This document shows, piece after piece, positions 15,491 through 23,329 of a stretch of DNA of 41,200 bases; position 1 is the first letter of the stretch, and every line of letters starts with the position of its first letter. The stretch comes from CAZOGW01 sp964579415 (GTDB lineage: Bacteria > Actinomycetota > Acidimicrobiia > Spongiisociales > UBA5794). The position numbers and the translations under genes were made by a program. Location: contig CAZOGW010000014.1 in assembly GCA_964579415.1 (NCBI GenBank), positions 1 through 41,200 of the forward strand, written 5' to 3'. The notes below the pieces were generated by a model. That model had not been told where the DNA came from. It worked only from the letters and a program-made list of their open reading frames with translations, and did not search any database.

Positions 15491-16305
15491 GCGCCGCCCA
15501 GGGACGGGGTGAGATCCGCCGGCTCCTCGGCGAGCACGAGCACAAGCCCAACAAGCGGTTAGGGCAGCACTTCCTCGCCGACCCCAACCTGGTGCAGCGC
15601 ATCGTGACCGCGGCGCGGGTGGGTCCCGGGGACCGTGTCGTCGAGATCGGCGCCGGCACCGGGACGCTGACGCGGGCCCTCGCCGGCACCGGCGCCCGGG
15701 TGGTGGCCTACGAGATCGACGAACATCTGCGGCCACTCCTCGAGGAGACCCTCGCCGGTAGCGGCGCCGAGGTGCGTTTCGCCGACGCCACTGCAGTGGA
15801 TCTCGGCGCCGAGCTGGGGGAGGGACCGTGGACACTGGTGGCCAACCTTCCCTACAACGTGGGGACCCCCCTCGTCCTCGAGGTGCTGCGTCATGTTCCC
15901 GCGGTACAGCGACAGGTGGTGATGGTCCAGCGTGAGGTCGCCGACCGGCTGGCGGCGGGACCGGGCAGCCGCGTCTACGGGCTGCCCAGCGTGGTCGCCT
16001 CGCTGTACGGGCGGGCGCGGACGCTGTTCACCGTGCCGCCCTCGGTGTTCGTGCCGGCGCCCGACGTCGAGTCGGCCGTGGTCGAGGTGACCAGGGACGA
16101 GCCGCCCGAGCAGGCCGCCGCAGCGGTGCACCTCGCCGGTGCCGCCTTCGCCCAGCGCCGCAAGATGCTGCGCAACTCGCTCGGTCACCTGGTCACCGAG
16201 TCGCAGCTCAGGGAAGCCGGCATCGACCCCGGCGCACGCCCCGAAACACTCGCCCCCGGCGACTTCGTCCGGCTGGCGGAGGCTCTCGCCGTGGAGGCGT
16301 CCTGA
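15487..16305 (+). CDS. rsmA: 16S rRNA dimethyladenosine transferase RsmA (KsgA)
   Basis: RsmA dimethylates two adjacent adenines (A1518 and A1519) near the 3' end of 16S rRNA during small-subunit assembly. In 272 residues: KPNKRLGQHFLADPNLVQRI at the N-terminus, AdoMet-binding EIGAGTGTLT, the catalytic NLPYN motif, and QRRKMLRNSL in the C-terminal rRNA-binding domain. I place the start at GTG 15487, which overlaps the tatD stop as GTGA and gives the usual short lead before KPNKRLGQ. The stop shares its last base with the ispE ATG. Confidence 0.95.
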   Translation: MSAAQGRGEIRRLLGEHEHKPNKRLGQHFLADPNLVQRIVTAARVGPGDRVVEIGAGTGTLTRALAGTGARVVAYEIDEHLRPLLEETLAGSGAEVRFADATAVDLGAELGEGPWTLVANLPYNVGTPLVLEVLRHVPAVQRQVVMVQREVADRLAAGPGSRVYGLPSVVASLYGRARTLFTVPPSVFVPAPDVESAVVEVTRDEPPEQAAAAVHLAGAAFAQRRKMLRNSLGHLVTESQLREAGIDPGARPETLAPGDFVRLAEALAVEAS

Positions 16306-17162
16306 TGCAGGCGGACGCCCTCGCCAAGGTGAACCTGGGCCTCCTGGTGGGGCGGCGGCGCCCGGACGGGTTCCACCCGCTGCGCAGCGTGTTCCAGTCG
16401 GTGTCGCTCGCCGACCGCCTCGAACTGGAGTCGGCCGTGGAGGATTCCGTCGAGAGCTGGGCAGGTGGTGAGGTGATCGACGGTGACCGCAACCTTGCAT
16501 GGCGGGCGGTCGAGGCGGTGCGCGGCCACGCCGGGTCGCCGGAACGCTTCCGGTTGCGCCTGCGCAAGCACATCCCCGCTGCCGCCGGTCTCGGGGGAGG
16601 CAGCGCCGACGCCGCAGCCGCGCTGCGCCTGGCGGGCGGCCATCTCGCCGTGGGTCACGCACTGCTGGAGGAGATCGCCCCCACCCTGGGTAGCGATGTC
16701 CCCTTCTGCCTCTCCGGCGGCACCGCTCTGGTGCAAGGTCGTGGCGACGAGGTGGCGCCTCTCGACCCGATCCTCGGGTACGCCCTGGCGCTTGTCGTCC
16801 CGCCCGCCGAGTTGGCGACGCCGCAGGTGTTCGCCGCCTGGGACGATCTCGGCGAGCCGACCGGCCCCGTGATCCCAGCGTCGGCCGTCCCTCCGCAGCT
16901 ACGCCATGTGGACCTGCGCAACGACCTCTACCCGGCGGCGGTGGCGGTCGCCCCCGCGGTGGACGACTGGCGCCAGGAGCTAGCCGGTGCCTGGGGTCGC
17001 CCGGTCACCATGTCGGGCAGCGGTCCGTCGCTCTACGCCTTCTTCGTCGACGAGGACGAAGCCGCCGCCGCCCTCGCCGCCGTCCCCCGCGGCGCCCGCC
17101 TCGCCGAGGCTGTCACCCCGCAGCCTGTGGGCTGGCGCGCCCTACCCGACCCGGACGAGTAG
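16305..17162 (+). CDS. ispE: 4-diphosphocytidyl-2-C-methyl-D-erythritol kinase IspE
   Basis: A GHMP kinase that phosphorylates CDP-methylerythritol in the non-mevalonate isoprenoid pathway, feeding undecaprenyl phosphate and quinones. The 285 residues begin ADALAKVNLGLLVGRRRPDGFH. The ATP-binding loop is PAAAGLGGGSADAAAALR near residue 92, SDVPFCLSGGTALVQGRG follows near 131, and the third motif TMSGSGPSLYAFF lies near 234. The start overlaps the rsmA stop by one base. It is the last gene of the run; repeats and a terminator follow. Confidence 0.95.
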   Translation: MQADALAKVNLGLLVGRRRPDGFHPLRSVFQSVSLADRLELESAVEDSVESWAGGEVIDGDRNLAWRAVEAVRGHAGSPERFRLRLRKHIPAAAGLGGGSADAAAALRLAGGHLAVGHALLEEIAPTLGSDVPFCLSGGTALVQGRGDEVAPLDPILGYALALVVPPAELATPQVFAAWDDLGEPTGPVIPASAVPPQLRHVDLRNDLYPAAVAVAPAVDDWRQELAGAWGRPVTMSGSGPSLYAFFVDEDEAAAALAAVPRGARLAEAVTPQPVGWRALPDPDE

Positions 17163-17183
17163 CGGCGACCGGGTCGAGCGCAG

Positions 17184-17267
17184 TCTTCATCTCCCCCCGG
17201 CTTTGCGGGGGGAGTGGGCCGCCCGGAGGCTTTGCGGAGGGCGGGTCGAGGGGGGTCTTCGTCTGAC
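17184..17267 (+). repeat. Intergenic hairpin repeat, family 2
   Basis: An 84-base segment of two CCCCCC/GGGGGG and GCCC/GGGC hairpins spaced by CTTTGC loops, beginning TCTTCATC and ending GTCTTCGTCTG. The block GGGGGGAGTGGGCCGCCCGG with its flanks recurs nearly unchanged at 41157-41200. It sits just after ispE and may act as a terminator. Confidence 0.65.
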
Positions 17268-17333
17268 ACCCTCGCGGTGCTTGGTCCGCTGCGTCACCTT
17301 CTCGAGCCTGGCGACAGCACCGGCGACCACTGT

Positions 17334-17450
17334 GGCGAAGACCCCCTCCGGCCGATCGGCCCACCACGAGACTGTGCACGCGATCAGGTCGTGTGTCTCC
17401 AGGCGTGCCGATCGTCCACCTCCCCCGCCGAAGCGGCGGGGGAGGACGAA
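17334..17450 (-). repeat. 117-bp interspersed repeat, family 1, copy A
   Basis: Its reverse complement matches 29825-29942 closely along the whole length apart from an 18-base divergent middle. Shared landmarks: a CCTCCCCC...GGGGGAGG hairpin with loop-side CGCTTCGG, GATCGGC, CCTGATCGCGTGCAC, GTCTCGTG, and GGGCCGATCGGCC followed by GGAGGGGGTCTTCG. It lies between converging ispE and the LVIVD gene. No transposase is linked to it. Confidence 0.75.
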
Positions 17451-17456
17451 AGCGCA

Positions 17457-17488
17457 AAGAAGGGGCGCCCCGGAGGGCGCCCCTTCTT
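17457..17488. terminator. Bidirectional terminator of ispE and the LVIVD gene
   Basis: AAGAAGGGGCGCCC pairs perfectly with GGGCGCCCCTTCTT across a four-base CGGA loop: a 14-bp stem with A/T-flanked ends in both orientations. It lies 36 bases past the LVIVD stop on the reverse strand. Confidence 0.8.
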
Positions 17489-17523
17489 GTGTCTGCTCGA
17501 CGCAGGCTGTCAACGCATCGGCG

Positions 17524-19389
17524 TCAACCGCGGGTCTGGGCGTCGAGGTCGTCGGACAGGGCCGTGATGGCGTCGATCAGGTCAGCCTGGGTGGCCGGGT
17601 TGAGTCTGTCGGCGACGTGGTAGCCCTGGTTGGCGGCGGTCCGCATCTGGCGAGCCGTCTCGGCGCCGTCGGCGGCAGCGAGGAACTCGTCGACGCGCAG
17701 CAGCTCGGCGGCGCTGATGGCACCGGCCCGCTCCGCCTGGTCACGGTAGGAGCCGACCACGTTGACCGAGGGGGCCCACACGATCTCCGGCTGGGTCTGC
17801 ACGTTGAGAGCGTCGAAGGCGACCTCGGCCGCAGCCGCGATCTCGTACTCCGACAGGTACTCGCTGGGCAGGAGGCGGAAGGCGTCGATGCCTCGCCCGA
17901 TCTCCGAGCCGTAGATGTAGCCGTTGTAGTAGTACGTCGACCAGAAGCCGGATGCCTGCAGGGCCGTGGCGCTCATCGGGCCACGGTCGAAGAAGGCGAT
18001 CTCGAACGGGTTGGTCGGGTCGGAGAAGTCCCACACCGACAAGCCACCCTGGTACCAGGCCTGGACGAAGATGTCACGGCCGGGGACCGGGACCAGCGAC
18101 CCGTTGTGGGCGACGCAGTTCTCCTGGTTGGTCTGGGTCACCGGCAGCTTGTAGTAGCCGGCGAACTCCATCTTGAGGCCGGTGTCCGTCTCGACGATGT
18201 TGAACATGGCATCGGCGCCCCAGTTCATGTTGTCCTGCGGGCGACAACGGGCAGCGGTACCGCCGCCCCACTCGTCGGTGAAGATCACCTTGGAGCCATC
18301 ATTGCTGAACGTGGCGGAGTGCCAGTAGGCGAAGTTCCAGTCCTCGACGGCGTCGATGCGGCGCGGCATCTCCGGGTTGGAGATGTCGAGCAGGATGCCG
18401 TGGCCCTGGCAGGCGCCCGCAGCCAGCCCGATCGCCGCGTAGGCGGTGATGTCGTGGCACTGGGACGTCTGCGAGCGGCTCTGGCCGCCCGGGGCCCGGG
18501 GGTCGCCCGCCGGGTAGGTGGGCTGGACGCCGGACCCGGGGAGCCCGTTGAGTGAGCCATTGGCGTGGTCATCCTGGCAGGAGTTGTCCCCGCAGGTGCT
18601 CATCACCCGGGCGTTCCGGTTGACCAGGACGTGTGCTCCCGGGTCGGCCAAGGGCACCTTGGAGACGCTGATGGAGAAGTTGTCGGTGTTCGGGTCGACC
18701 AGCGAGCTCGCTCCGGTGCAGCCGCCCGGGGCCTCGGCGGCGTTGCGGATGCCCGCCGTGCCCGAGATGTACACGTAGACGTGGTCGGGATCATCGACGT
18801 CGTCGACCAGCGAGTACGTGTGCGAGCCCTTGCAGGACTGGATGCCGGCGTACTGGACCGGGTTGGTCACGTCGCTGATGTCGAAGATGCGGACGCCGCG
18901 GAAGCGGTCCGCCTGTGCGCCGCTACCGACGCCCTGCGTGCCGCAGTCGACGCGTCCCCGGGTCTCCTCGACGGACATGAACAGCAGGTTGCCGTACACG
19001 GCGAGGTCGCCCTGGCCGCCCGGACAGACAACCGAGGTGACCAGCACCGGCACCGCCGGATCCGCGATCGAGTAGATGTTGAAGCCGTGGAAGTTGCCGA
19101 CCGCGACGTAGTCGCCCCAGAAGGCGAGATCCGAGTTGGCGAAGCTGAGGTTCCCCGGCGACGTCGGGCTGAAGAACCCGTCCGGCCTGTCCTGGTGCCC
19201 CGTCAGCTCCATGTTGCTTGCCGCTTGCTCGGCGTTGAGCCACCCGGCCCCGAGCCCGATGCGCGGGTCGTCCTGGGCGAGTGCCATGGTCGGTGCCAGG
19301 CCTGCCATGAGCGCTACCGCGCCCAGCAGGATGAAGGCCCGACGTCCGGCGCGCCGCGAACGCGTGCGCACAGAGTCAATGATTCCCAT
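17524..19389 (-). CDS. Secreted LVIVD-repeat protein
   Basis: A 621-residue exported protein. A long basic n-region (VRTRSRRAGRRAF) leads into a hydrophobic core and an ALA-Q cleavage site near residue 39. The mature part is a run of beta-propeller-like LVIVD repeats: VGNFHGFNIYSIADPAVPVLV, FRGVRIFDISDVTNPVQYAG, GHGILLDISNPEMPRRIDA and GGLSVWDFSDPTNPFEIAFF. Several cysteine pairs suggest disulfides outside the cell. The last 100 residues are helical and alanine-rich. Such proteins occur widely in Acidimicrobiia and Chloroflexi; function is unknown, with binding or scaffolding likely. The ATG is preceded by AAGGGGA about nine bases upstream. It is flanked by repeats and terminators and forms a single-gene unit. 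Confidence 0.85.
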   Translation of the reverse strand: MGIIDSVRTRSRRAGRRAFILLGAVALMAGLAPTMALAQDDPRIGLGAGWLNAEQAASNMELTGHQDRPDGFFSPTSPGNLSFANSDLAFWGDYVAVGNFHGFNIYSIADPAVPVLVTSVVCPGGQGDLAVYGNLLFMSVEETRGRVDCGTQGVGSGAQADRFRGVRIFDISDVTNPVQYAGIQSCKGSHTYSLVDDVDDPDHVYVYISGTAGIRNAAEAPGGCTGASSLVDPNTDNFSISVSKVPLADPGAHVLVNRNARVMSTCGDNSCQDDHANGSLNGLPGSGVQPTYPAGDPRAPGGQSRSQTSQCHDITAYAAIGLAAGACQGHGILLDISNPEMPRRIDAVEDWNFAYWHSATFSNDGSKVIFTDEWGGGTAARCRPQDNMNWGADAMFNIVETDTGLKMEFAGYYKLPVTQTNQENCVAHNGSLVPVPGRDIFVQAWYQGGLSVWDFSDPTNPFEIAFFDRGPMSATALQASGFWSTYYYNGYIYGSEIGRGIDAFRLLPSEYLSEYEIAAAAEVAFDALNVQTQPEIVWAPSVNVVGSYRDQAERAGAISAAELLRVDEFLAAADGAETARQMRTAANQGYHVADRLNPATQADLIDAITALSDDLDAQTRG

Positions 19390-19416
19390 AGGGAGTTTCC
19401 CCTTTCCCCTTTTTCT

Positions 19417-19438
19417 GCCCGCCACCGGGGTGGCGGGC
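19417..19438 (-). other. Leader hairpin of the LVIVD gene
   Basis: GCCCGCCACC and GGTGGCGGGC face each other with two bases between, a stem of about eight pairs in the 5' leader, 28 bases before the start codon. It is followed by a purine-rich stretch that includes the ribosome site. There is no U-run, so an attenuator is not supported; RNA stabilisation is possible. Confidence 0.35.
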
Positions 19439-19475
19439 GCCTCCTGAAACGTCGCAGGCGGTTCGGGCCGTTGCC

Positions 19476-19504
19476 GGAGTACCTCTCGCCAGCGAGTCGG
19501 GCAA
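19476..19504 (-). promoter_or_regulatory. Promoter of the LVIVD gene
   Basis: On the reverse strand TTGCCC (19504-19499) and TACTCC (19481-19476) are spaced by 17 bases. The leader would be about 80 bases long and contain the 19417-19438 hairpin. The -10 box lacks the final T. Confidence 0.35.
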
Positions 19505-19556
19505 CTGTAGGCGACTGCGGTGGCAACCGCCACAAGTGGGAGCGCCGCACCGCCCC

Positions 19557-19562
19557 TACAAT
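19557..19562 (+). promoter_or_regulatory. -10 box of tRNA-Gln
   Basis: TACAAT, identical to the box before tRNA-Ala, lies 15 bases before the tRNA. No clear -35 box is seen. Confidence 0.4.
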
Positions 19563-19577
19563 CGCGGTGTCCACCCT

Positions 19578-19649
19578 TGGGGGGTGGTGTAACTGGCAGC
19601 ACAACGGGTTTTGGTCCCGTTAGTACGGGTTCGAGTCCTGTCCCCCCAG
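19578..19649 (+). tRNA. tRNA-Gln (anticodon TTG)
   Basis: Cloverleaf: acceptor TGGGGGG/CCCCCCA, D stem GTGT/GCAC, anticodon stem ACGGG/CCCGT with loop TTTTGGT (anticodon TTG), T stem ACGGG/CCTGT with loop TTCGAGT, discriminator G. The weak U1-A72 acceptor pair is typical of glutamine tRNAs. CCA is not encoded. glmU begins 26 bases further on and may be co-transcribed. Confidence 0.96.
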
Positions 19650-19675
19650 CGAACCCGAGACACCGAGGAGTCACA

Positions 19676-21061
19676 TTGGGCGCCAAGGCGATCGTCCTGG
19701 CCGCAGGCCAGGGCACCCGGATGCGGTCCACACGGGCCAAGGTGCTGCACGACATCCTGGGGCGCCCGCTGGTGGGGTGGGCGCTCGGTGCCCTGTCCGG
19801 CTGCGGGGGTGGTGGAGAGGTCGTGGTCGTCATCGGCCACCAGGCGGACCAGGTTGCCGCCGCTCTTCCCGAAGGTGTGCGCACCGCGCTACAGGCGGAG
19901 CAGCTCGGCACCGGGCACGCCGCCCGCGTCGGCCTCACCGCCCTCGAACCCGAACCCGGCGACACCGTCGTCGTCGTCCCCGGCGACAGCCCCCTGCTGC
20001 GCCCGGAGACGATCGACACCCTGGTGGCGACCCACGAGGCCTCAGGGGCGGCCGCCACCCTGCTCACCGTGGTCGCCGACAACCCCACCGGTTACGGACG
20101 CATCCTCCGCGACGGCGACGCCGTGGTGGGCATCGTCGAGGAGGGCGACGCCGACGACACCCAGCGGGCCATCCGCGAGGTGGGCACGTCGGTCTACGCA
20201 TTCACTGCCGGACTCCTCGGCCCCGCCCTCGACGCGCTGGGAACCGGCAACGCGCAGGGCGAGTACTACCTCACCGACGTGGCCGGCTGGCTCGCCGGGG
20301 AGGGCAACCTTGTCGGCGCCGTCCAGGCCGCCGCCGTCGAAGGCCTCGGTGTCAACTCACAGGCGCAACTCGCCGAGGCCGCCGCCCACCTACGCCGCCG
20401 CATCAACCTGCACTGGATGGATCAGGGGGTGTGGATGGCAGACCCGGACCGGGTCTCCATCGGTCCCGACGTCACCCTCGGACCCGACGTGCGCCTCCAT
20501 CCCGAGGTCCACCTGGAGGGGGCCGTGACCGTGGCCGAGGGCGCCGAGATCGGGCCGTCGGTGTACGCCGCCGACACCACCATCGGTGCCGGCGCCCGCG
20601 TGTGGTACTCGGTGGTGCGCCATGCCGATATCGGCGCCGCCGCCGAGGTGGGCCCCTATGTCAGCCTCCGCCCCGGGGCGGTGTTGCTGGAGCGGTCCAA
20701 GGCGGGGACGTTCGTCGAGATCAAGGGATCGGTGGTCGGGCCCGGGTCCAAGGTGCCGCACCTGTCGTACGTCGGGGACGCCGACATCGGGGCCGGGAGC
20801 AACATCGGGGCAGGTACCATCTTCGCCAACTACGACGGCTACGCGAAGCACCGCACCGTCATCGGCGACGGAGTGAAGGTGGGGGCGAACACCACCTTGG
20901 TGGCCCCGGTGAGTCTCGGCGACGAGGCATGGACCGGGGCCGGTACCGTGGTGACGGGCGACGTGAACGACGGTGCCCTGGCGGTGGGCCGGGCCAGCAC
21001 CAAGGAGATACCCGGCTACGCTGCGCGACGCAGAGCCCGGGCGGAGAGGGACGAGACATGA
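19676..21061 (+). CDS. glmU: Bifunctional UDP-N-acetylglucosamine pyrophosphorylase / glucosamine-1-phosphate acetyltransferase GlmU
   Basis: GlmU acetylates glucosamine-1-phosphate and then couples it to UTP, giving UDP-GlcNAc for peptidoglycan. The N-terminal uridyltransferase begins AKAIVLAAGQGTRMRSTRAKVLHDILG; EQLGTGHAARVG and VVPGDSPLL follow. The C-terminal left-handed beta helix from about residue 255 carries hexapeptide repeats, RSKAGTFVEIKGS and NYDGYAKHRTVIGDGVKVGA with the acetyltransferase active-site region. The start is TTG 19676 with GAGGAG five bases upstream, giving 461 residues, the normal length. The stop overlaps prs as ATGA. Confidence 0.95.
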   Translation: MGAKAIVLAAGQGTRMRSTRAKVLHDILGRPLVGWALGALSGCGGGGEVVVVIGHQADQVAAALPEGVRTALQAEQLGTGHAARVGLTALEPEPGDTVVVVPGDSPLLRPETIDTLVATHEASGAAATLLTVVADNPTGYGRILRDGDAVVGIVEEGDADDTQRAIREVGTSVYAFTAGLLGPALDALGTGNAQGEYYLTDVAGWLAGEGNLVGAVQAAAVEGLGVNSQAQLAEAAAHLRRRINLHWMDQGVWMADPDRVSIGPDVTLGPDVRLHPEVHLEGAVTVAEGAEIGPSVYAADTTIGAGARVWYSVVRHADIGAAAEVGPYVSLRPGAVLLERSKAGTFVEIKGSVVGPGSKVPHLSYVGDADIGAGSNIGAGTIFANYDGYAKHRTVIGDGVKVGANTTLVAPVSLGDEAWTGAGTVVTGDVNDGALAVGRASTKEIPGYAARRRARAERDET

Positions 21062-22038
21062 CGGAGATCTCGAGTCGCAAGCGGCTCATGATGTTCTCGG
21101 GATCCGCCAACGAGGCGTTGGGTCGCGAGGTCGCCAACATCCTCGGTACCGACCTCGGCGGCGTCGAGCGGGGCGTGTTCGCCAACGGCGAGATATACGT
21201 CCGCTACACCGAGAGCGTGCGCGGCGCCGACTGCTTCGTGGTGCAGAGCCATTGCGCCCCGATCAACTTCCACATCATGGAGCAGCTCATCATGATCGAC
21301 GCCCTGATGCGCGCCTCGGCGAAGCGCATCACCGCCGTCGTCCCCTTCTACGGCTACGCCCGCCAGGACAAGAAGGGCCGGGCCCGGGAGCCGATCAGTG
21401 CCCGCCTCCTCGGCGATCTCTTCCTCGCCGCCGGCGCCGACCGAATCGTGTCGGTCGACCTGCACACCCAGCAGATCCAGGGATATATCGACAAGCCCTT
21501 CGACCACCTCACCGCCCTACCGGTCTTCGTCGAGCACCTCACCCGCGAGTCGAACGAGCCGCTCACCGTGGTGTCGCCCGACACCGGGCGGGTCAAGCTG
21601 GCGGCGCGCTACGCCCGCCACCTCGGCGACGCCAGCCCGGCGTTCGTGCACAAGAAGCGGGCGACCGACGCCCGCAACCGGGTGTCGGCGCTGGAGATCG
21701 TCGGCGACGTCGCCGGGAAACACTGCGTCATCGTCGACGACATGATCGACACCGCCGGCACCGCGGTGGCGGCCGCCGAGTTGCTCGCCGACCGGGGCGC
21801 TCTCAGCACCCGCCTGGTGGCCACCCACGGGGTGCTCTCCGAGCCGGCCGTCGACCGGCTCAAGAACGCCCCCATCACCGAGGTGGTGATCTCCAACACG
21901 TTGCCGGTTCCCGACTCGGCGGTAGACCTGGACAAGCTCACGGTGCTCTCGATCGGCAAGCTGCTCGCCGGCGCCGTCAACGCCATCTTCACCGACGCCT
22001 CGGTGAGCGAGATTTTCGCCGGCGAGAACATCATGTGA
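21058..22038 (+). CDS. prs: Ribose-phosphate pyrophosphokinase
   Basis: Prs makes PRPP from ribose-5-phosphate and ATP for nucleotides, histidine, tryptophan and, in actinobacteria, arabinan precursors. The 326 residues show MMFSGSANEALGREVA and RGVFANGEIYVRYTESVRG at the N-terminus, YARQDKKGRAREPISARL, the flexible-loop and metal segment VDLHTQQIQGYIDKPFDHL, and the PRPP-binding VIVDDMIDTAGT. ATG 21058 overlaps the glmU stop, so the two are translationally coupled, as in other actinobacteria. Confidence 0.96.
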   Translation: MTEISSRKRLMMFSGSANEALGREVANILGTDLGGVERGVFANGEIYVRYTESVRGADCFVVQSHCAPINFHIMEQLIMIDALMRASAKRITAVVPFYGYARQDKKGRAREPISARLLGDLFLAAGADRIVSVDLHTQQIQGYIDKPFDHLTALPVFVEHLTRESNEPLTVVSPDTGRVKLAARYARHLGDASPAFVHKKRATDARNRVSALEIVGDVAGKHCVIVDDMIDTAGTAVAAAELLADRGALSTRLVATHGVLSEPAVDRLKNAPITEVVISNTLPVPDSAVDLDKLTVLSIGKLLAGAVNAIFTDASVSEIFAGENIM

Positions 22039-22080
22039 GCCGGCCGCCGCGGCGGCCGACGTGAAGGTACGAGGAGGCCT

Positions 22081-22488
22081 ATGGACACCACCGTGACCGT
22101 CGTCACCACCGGGCGCGGCTCGGGCGTGTTCGACCTGACCGCGGAGGTGCGCGCCTACCTGCGGGGCCGCGGCGACGGCCTGCTCAACGTGTTCGTGCCG
22201 CACGCCACCGCCGGGCTGGCGCTCATCGAGGTGGGGGCGGGGAGCGACCACGACCTGCTCGACCGGCTCGAGGACCTCATCCCCCACGACGACTCCCTCT
22301 ACCAGCACCGTCACGGCACCCTGGGTCACGGCGCCGACCACGTGGTGCCTGCGCTCCTTTCACCGTCGGTGACCATCCCCGTGATCGACGGGGCGCCCAC
22401 CCTGGGGGTGTGGCAGTCGCTGGTCCTCGTCGACACCAACGCCGACAACCCGGTGCGGCGGGTGAGGTTCAGTTTTCTGCAGGGTTGA
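22081..22488 (+). CDS. yjbQ: YjbQ family protein (UPF0047)
   Basis: A 135-residue protein of the YjbQ/UPF0047 family. Diagnostic segments are LLNVFVPHATAGLALIEVG, the HDDSLYQHRHGTLGHGADHVVPALLSP block with its conserved histidines, and LGVWQSLVLVDTN. Family members form trimers with a metal-like His/Cys pocket; weak thiamin phosphate synthase activity has been reported for relatives, but the physiological role is unsettled. GAGGAGG lies just before the ATG. It follows prs by 42 bases and is probably in the same operon. In mycobacteria the lipoprotein lpqT occupies this place. Confidence 0.9.
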   Translation: MDTTVTVVTTGRGSGVFDLTAEVRAYLRGRGDGLLNVFVPHATAGLALIEVGAGSDHDLLDRLEDLIPHDDSLYQHRHGTLGHGADHVVPALLSPSVTIPVIDGAPTLGVWQSLVLVDTNADNPVRRVRFSFLQG

Positions 22489-22528
22489 GGTTTGTGCCGG
22501 CGCGCGTGAGGTGGATTGGGAGCGGGGG

Positions 22529-22544
22529 TACTTGGTACTTGGTA
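22529..22544 (+). repeat. CTTGGTA heptamer repeat, short copy
   Basis: TACTTGGTACTTGGTA contains two head-to-tail CTTGGTA heptamers (22531-22544). It is the reverse complement of the TACCAAG array at 23961-23992. It lies in the yjbQ-rplY gap. Confidence 0.7.
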
Positions 22545-22583
22545 TCCGCCAACGGTTTTGCTCTTGTGAACGGGCCGAGCGCA

Positions 22584-22629
22584 TAATGTGGCGACCTCGG
22601 CGGGCGGCGAGCGGTTCATCGCGCCGCTC
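22584..22629 (+). promoter_or_regulatory. -10 box and leader hairpin of rplY
   Basis: TAATGT (22584-22589) is the most AT-rich hexamer of the 193-base yjbQ-rplY gap and is a likely -10 box; no well-spaced -35 is seen. The leader of about 85 bases contains GAGCGG (22609-22614) pairing with CCGCTC (22624-22629). Such leaders of ribosomal protein genes can be autoregulatory, which is only a guess here. Confidence 0.4.
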
Positions 22630-22681
22630 ATGCCGGCCCTTCGCACCCCAGATCTCTGCACCACATCGAGGAGTTCTAGCA

Positions 22682-23329
22682 ATGGACCAGGTGACGCTCA
22701 CCGCTCGCCCCCGTACCGAGTCGGGGACGCGCCCGTCGCGCCGATCCCGGCGTGACGGCGACGTGCCCGCCATCGTGTACGGCCGCGGCCTGGACCCGCT
22801 CAGCGTCCTGGTACGACGTAAGGAACTCCACGCCGCTCTGCGCACCGAGGCCGGGCTCAATGCCATCTTGTCGATCGAGATCGAGGACGGGGACAATCTC
22901 CTCGCGGTGGCCCGCGAGGTGCAGCGCCACCCGGTCCGCGGTGAGATCACTCATCTCGACCTGATCAAGGTCTCGCTCGACGTGGCCATCACCGCCGAGG
23001 TCGGCCTCGAACTGCTGGGCACGCCGACACAGGTTTCCGAGGACGGCGCCATCGTCGAGCAGATCCAGGCCACCGTGATCCTCACGGCCCTGCCCACCGC
23101 CATCCCGTCCAGCATCCCGCTGGACATCTCCGGTCTCCATCTCGGCGAGACGCTCAAGGTCGCCGACCTCCCCGAGATGGACGGCGTCACCTACACGGAC
23201 GACCCGGAGGCGCCGCTGGTCACGCTCACCCTGCCCCGCGCCGAGGTGGCTGCCGCTGCCGAGGACGAAGAGGGCGACGAGGGGACCGCCGACGCCGACG
23301 GCGCCGCCGCCGAGGGCGACGAGAGCTGA
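22682..23329 (+). CDS. rplY: 50S ribosomal protein L25/general stress protein Ctc
   Basis: The long CTC form of bL25, which binds 5S rRNA. The N-terminal L25 domain runs VTLTARPRTESGTRPSRRSRR, DVPAIVYGRG and VLVRRKEL. From about residue 95 comes the TL5/CTC beta domain with DLIKVSLDVAITAEV, and the protein ends in an acidic Ala/Glu/Asp tail (from about residue 190). It has 215 residues in total. GAGGAG lies eight bases before the ATG at 22682, which sets the start. Its final codons overlap the proposed CTG start of pth. Confidence 0.95.
   Translation: MDQVTLTARPRTESGTRPSRRSRRDGDVPAIVYGRGLDPLSVLVRRKELHAALRTEAGLNAILSIEIEDGDNLLAVAREVQRHPVRGEITHLDLIKVSLDVAITAEVGLELLGTPTQVSEDGAIVEQIQATVILTALPTAIPSSIPLDISGLHLGETLKVADLPEMDGVTYTDDPEAPLVTLTLPRAEVAAAAEDEEGDEGTADADGAAAEGDES

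Noticed and set aside
19390..20088. Longer N-terminus for the LVIVD protein
   Set aside because: The extension crosses the tRNA-Gln gene and glmU on the other strand, and would place the signal peptide internally. ATG 19389 has its own ribosome site.
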